Part shown: in pieces, positions 60,321-64,000 of the stretch
Layout: each line of letters opens with the position of its first letter
How positions within the stretch are numbered: position 1 is the stretch's first letter
NCBI GenBank assembly: GCA_011009095.1
Contig: VTPC01007183.1
Span: forward strand, 89,248 to 153,247
Reading direction: 5' to 3'
Origin: Ignelater luminosus
Taxonomy: Eukaryota; Arthropoda; Insecta; Coleoptera; Elateridae
Length of the DNA stretch: 64,000 nucleotides
Position numbers and translations under genes: made by a program
Notes under the pieces: generated by a model
Databases searched by the model: none
What the model saw: only the letters and a program-made list of their open reading frames with translations
What the model was told of the DNA's origin: nothing

Positions 60321-60995
60321 GCACGGTCTAGGACATTTCGCCGCGACTCATTCGCCGCGAGCTTTTGACCGCAGACACATTTGCCGCAGATACTTTTCGC
60401 CGCAGACACTTTTCGCCGCGGTAACCATTCACAAGTGTAGCATACTGACATTTCCAATTGAAGATTTTTAGTTGAGGGCAGCGAAGCAGGTGCGGACTCG
60501 ATTTCAATTTCTTAGCCAATATGGTATTTAATTTACCACATGTTTATATCTACTAAAAACCTAACCTAACCTAACCTAACCTTACTTAATCTATCTGTTC
60601 TTGTTCTATAAGCTGGTAAATGTCGAGAAGACATAAACTTAGCAATTTGTCAAAATGAACTTAATGCAATACTCCCAAACACAAAAAAAATGTTTTGTGC
60701 GCCATCCATTTCCTATTTCAGTTTGTTACTTACTGATTATGATTTGTAAAACTACTGTGGGCTTACTTTTATAAATTTCACATTAGTTATTACCATTACG
60801 TGACAAATTAGCAAAAATAAAGCATAACTTCACATTAGTTCAGATAAATATCTCGAAGTAAATATGTTGGAACTTATTATTTGCGGCGAACTGTCCCTGC
60901 GGTGAATGACTCGCGGCGAAACGGGGTCTGCGGCAAACGTCTCCGCGGCGAATGACTCGCGGCGAAAGATGCGCGGCGAAAGGTCCCGGTCCGGG
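60321..60995. mobile_element. Element with arms of ~15-bp CGCCGCG repeats, family unknown
   Basis: The left arm (60,331-60,422) is a run of six units of the form TTTCGCCGCGGACA with small changes. The right arm (about 60,880-60,985) is a similar run in reverse orientation (GCGGCGAA units). The outermost bases, GGTCTAGGACATTTCGCC and the mirrored GGCGAAAGGTCCCGGTCC, also match. The middle is AT-rich, non-coding, and holds a short AACCT run. Repeats-as-ends of this kind suggest a non-autonomous DNA transposon whose transposase binds the unit several times. Confidence 0.6.
60555..60580 (-). repeat. Short (TTAGG)n insect telomere-type run
   Basis: Four to five units of CCTAA on the plus strand (TTAGG on the minus) inside the 60.3-kb element. 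It is too short and too internal to be a telomere. Confidence 0.7.
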
Positions 60996-61298
60996 TTTTG
61001 CAATCATTACCTGGAGTGAGTGTTAAGTTTTTATTTTTATTATTTTTATGTTGTTTGTTTTAACAATTCAATCTGATGTGCAGATTTTCAATAATTTTTC
61101 ATTTATTCTACTACCTTTATCACTACGCAACATGTAACAGCAATGACCTTGGAATTTAAGGAAAAGATGAAATAAAAAGTCTCTAGAATATGAATTCATT
61201 TTATAAGGCCTGCGTTACAAAGCTTAAATTAATGTTTACTGCAATTATTTTGGTCAGAAATTGGTCAAGACTTTACGAATTCAGTGCAATCTAGTATA

Positions 61299-63259
61299 TG
61301 TTACCGTTAAAACCCAAAATTAGTTATACCCAGTTAAAACTAGTTGTACCTGACAGTACTTGTGAAAACTAGTTTTAACTAGCTAAAACGCGATGTCACC
61401 GCTCTTTTTCGTAAAAAACCCAAAAAAACTTTTCTCGCTATAGCAATTCGGGTTTTAACTAACATTTTTAGTGAAAACTATACAGTTCTAATTTTCTCTA
61501 TGTTTGAAATAAGTAGTTCTAACTAAAAATATTAGTAGACGTGCAAAATAAAGCTTCGATGTTTAATCCTACTTAAAAATTATTACATGTAAAGTAGAGT
61601 TTGATCAAGGTCTAATAATATACAAATAACATAACAATAACGGAGGGCTCGATTTCTTTTTATTTTATGGGACATAGATAAGTTGTGCATGCGTAGGTAC
61701 TTTTTACTTCAATTATAAACAAACACGAACATAAATCTTTATCACTACATTTACGAAAACAAAGATTAAACTATAAAAAAGGAAAAATTCTTGTTTGACA
61801 ACATCAAAAAAGGAGTAAAATACCTTCTGTAGCGTTTGTTTGTTCCTGCATGGCTGAGAGTCGTGGCATTTAGAATTACGCAGCAAACTGCTTCTCTTGC
61901 ATTTACACATGTTATTTCCTCATCTTTCTCTTTGCATGTACACGATACAAACCCTTATACTGCTTCGTTTAATGAAATGGCAGCTCTTCTCAACGAAACG
62001 GTTTTATCCTTTGGAACACACTCCCGCGTTATAACAGTCTTCTGACATAAATGAAATTCAGCTCGACTGTATAAATTGGCTAGCACTCCTACTGTTATTT
62101 CTAATTTGTACAAATTATCTTAATTGACTTCAAGAACAACTGCAATTATATTCCTAAGTGCACCCTTAGACCTGTCAACGTCTGATATCGGAACCGTGAC
62201 ATTGTCTCCAGTTTGTTTTATTAAGTTTAAGAATCTCTTGCTTTTTTAAATTCATTTTCTTTGGCACAATACGTGCAGATAAAATTATATTCTTCTTCAT
62301 TTTCCATAATACCAGGAAAGCAAGCAACATGAATGCACTTTTGGCAAATTTTACATTCGGTAGATTGCTCACGACGTGTTATTGCCGTCACATATTATGC
62401 AGCACGTATCTTCGTGGGCTTTTTCCGAGGTCTCTTTTAATACCTGTTGAAGTGGTTTGTCTTGTTCAGCAATTGACAAACTTTGTTCCGAAGTCACCCC
62501 AAAGGTCTGCTACAACCCTGGTACATTTTTTTTAGCAACTGACAAATTTTCATCCGGTATTGGTTCTGAAGGCTGTTCCAATGTTGGTATGTTTTGTTCA
62601 GCATCTGGCAAATTTTTTTTAGATATCTGCGACAACAATGTTTTATTTTGTTTCACAACTGACAAAGTTTGTAGGTCTTCCTTCGTATCCAATGTATGTA
62701 GAATGCAAGTTGGCAAAGAAGTTGTCGCTAAACCAAGTCTTGCTCCTATTTCGAACATAGCTTTGTACGGGCTTTGACGAATTCTGGAGTGGTAAGCACG
62801 ATTCTTCATAAATTGAATAAATCTTAAACCTTCTGACCATTGTGTCGTTGCATTATCTTTATCCAAATTACCAACATACTTTCTACATCTTGATTCGCTC
62901 GCTCGACATGTGCTTGGTTGTCACTATGCCTTGGTTTGCCGAGTACAAGTTTTAGTTGAGGCCATAGGTCTTTTAGCTCACCTATTGTTTTAATAACAAT
63001 TTTATTTCGGGTTTTTACTAATATTTTTGGTTAAAACTAGTTATTTCAAAGGCAGAGATGGTTAGAACTAGTTTTCACTAAAAATCTCAGTTAAAGCCCG
63101 AACTGCTATGGAGAGAAATATTTTTTCGCGTTTTCAAGAAAGGAGGTGATGAAATCACGTTTTAACTAGCTAAAACTAGTTTTCACAAGTACTGTCAGGT
63201 ACAACTAGTTTTAATTAGTTAAAACGCATTTTTCCTGATTTCGGATTGTAACGGTAACA
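61299..63259 (-). mobile_element. Ginger-like DNA transposon, about 1.96 kb, with ~250-bp TIRs
   Basis: The ends are TGTTACCGTTA and its mirror TAACGGTAACA. The inverted repeats extend for about 240-260 bases and contain repeated AACTAGTTTT words, such as GTACCTGACAGTACTTGTG on both sides. The flanks TATA and TATT nearly match as a 4-bp duplication. Ginger elements are known to have TGT-type ends, 4-bp duplications and an integrase related to that of LTR elements. The coding part lies on the minus strand and is broken, with several breaks; the first half of the integrase is absent. Confidence 0.7.
61830..62995 (-). pseudogene. KRBA2/SCAND3-type integrase fossil, C-terminal half
   Basis: Recognisable parts, in order on the minus strand, are these. 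The end of the integrase core comes first, with the catalytic-glutamate block (HVERANQDVE) and then LRFIQFMKNRAYHS...SPYKAMF. A cysteine-rich region with a C-x2-C...C-x2-C pattern follows. Then come a VPISDVDRSK-like linker and the closing cysteine motif NSKCHDSQPCRNK. The same series is seen in insect proteins annotated as KRAB-A domain protein 2-like or SCAN domain protein 3-like. It is broken, with several breaks, and only the C-terminal half remains. Confidence 0.75.
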
Positions 63260-63264
63260 TATTA

Positions 63265-64000
63265 CACAAAGTATTTGCAAGTATCTCCAACAAAAATCTT
63301 GAAGATGTTGTTTGATCTTCCTAATCCAGGAATCTTGTTGGCACGCAGAAAGTTTGACTTCCGCTTTTCAGGACGGTGTCAACTATGAGAAAACACAGGA
63401 ACTTTACAGCGCTAATCGTATACGAAATATCCGTTGGCACGCTGCCTATTATTGTACAGATTACAGGATTAATCAAAACATCTTGATTTATATAAAAAAA
63501 TAGTACACATTAACACACACTTCTACGTTTATGGGCTGGGATAGTCAGTTGCAAAGATATTTATAGTTGTACACATAAATAATCTTGTTTTCAGTAGGTA
63601 TAAACATCAGTTGAGTCAGATGACATAGCCTTACCAAAATTGATTGACATATCATGATCAAAATAATATAAAAGAGAGATTCAACTGTTTTATCTTGGTT
63701 TACTCTTTTTCTTTCTGTAGGAAAACCACTGCTTCAATCTTTCATTTCTATTTCTATGACCTAACCTAATCTAACTTAACCAAGGAATTATTTTTCGAAT
63801 ACAAGAATGTTCAAGAGAACTTTTTGACCGTAATGTAAAGCAGAAACTTTGTCTCTAAGACTCTAAGGTGTCAACGATTGCGAAATTGGGTGAACAGAAA
63901 TTTTATTTAAATTGCAAAAACAATAAGAAATAATAGCAATCTGACTGAAACACAATAAAGTCCAAAACTTTGTGTATTACACAAATTAGTTAAAAAAAAA
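63265..64000. other. AT-rich DNA at the right edge, nothing recognised
   Basis: The short open frame at 63,312-63,503 has no motif. A decayed AACCTAAT run lies near 63,760. Confidence 0.35.

Noticed and set aside
60555-60580. Telomere (TTAGG repeats)
   Set aside because: Only four to five units, inside a mobile element, with ordinary sequence on both sides.
1-64000. CRISPR array, operon, toxin-antitoxin or phage-defence system
   Set aside because: The window is animal DNA with introns; no regularly spaced repeats or bacterial gene layout is present.

Overview
The window is AT-rich animal DNA with spliced genes (GT-AG introns, long introns, AATAAA signals) and a dense load of transposon remains. 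The gene set and the repeat families (mariner, pogo-like, palindromic elements ending in TACAGGGTG, an insect-type AACCT run) point to an insect, most likely a beetle; the order is inference.

Only two host genes are clear. On the minus strand, 11,675 to 5,650 holds nine in-frame coding exons (922 codons) of a PHF3/DIDO/pps-type chromatin and transcription protein with a PHD finger. Its TFIIS-middle and SPOC parts are not in the window and should lie beyond the left edge. Further right, 19,588 to 18,995 (minus) is an intronless, complete typical 2-Cys peroxiredoxin (Jafrac1 type). A third gene probably starts on the plus strand at 51,868, with a short first exon for a one-pass membrane N-terminus; the rest is unproven, with one 48-nt candidate exon at 57,766. 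Two other exon-like stretches (3,198 and 45,486) are weaker.

The remainder is mobile DNA. Foldback (palindromic) elements lie near 3.9, 15.9, 16.6, 17.0, 33.8, 56.0 and 57.9 kb. There is a hAT-type MITE at 21.2 kb, an older Ty3/gypsy fossil at 25-28 kb, a mariner at 28.5-29.8 kb that has lost its first catalytic motif, and a pogo-like element at 31.2-35.8 kb split by a foldback element. MITEs carrying TGACGTCA sites lie at 41.7-42.1 kb. A long-inverted-repeat element sits at 46.6-48.7 kb, with a second copy of one end at 14.8 kb. LINE fragments occur at 53.9 and 59.2 kb. At 60.3 kb an element has arms built of about 15-bp CGCCGCG repeats. At 61.3-63.3 kb a Ginger-like element has roughly 250-bp terminal inverted repeats and a KRBA2/SCAND3-type integrase fossil.

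I found no CRISPR array, operon, toxin system, rRNA or convincing tRNA. The most unusual items are the Ginger-like element, the CGCCGCG-armed element, the hammerhead-like motifs at 20.9 and 24.2 kb, and the tandem hairpin repeat at 21.8-22.4 kb.
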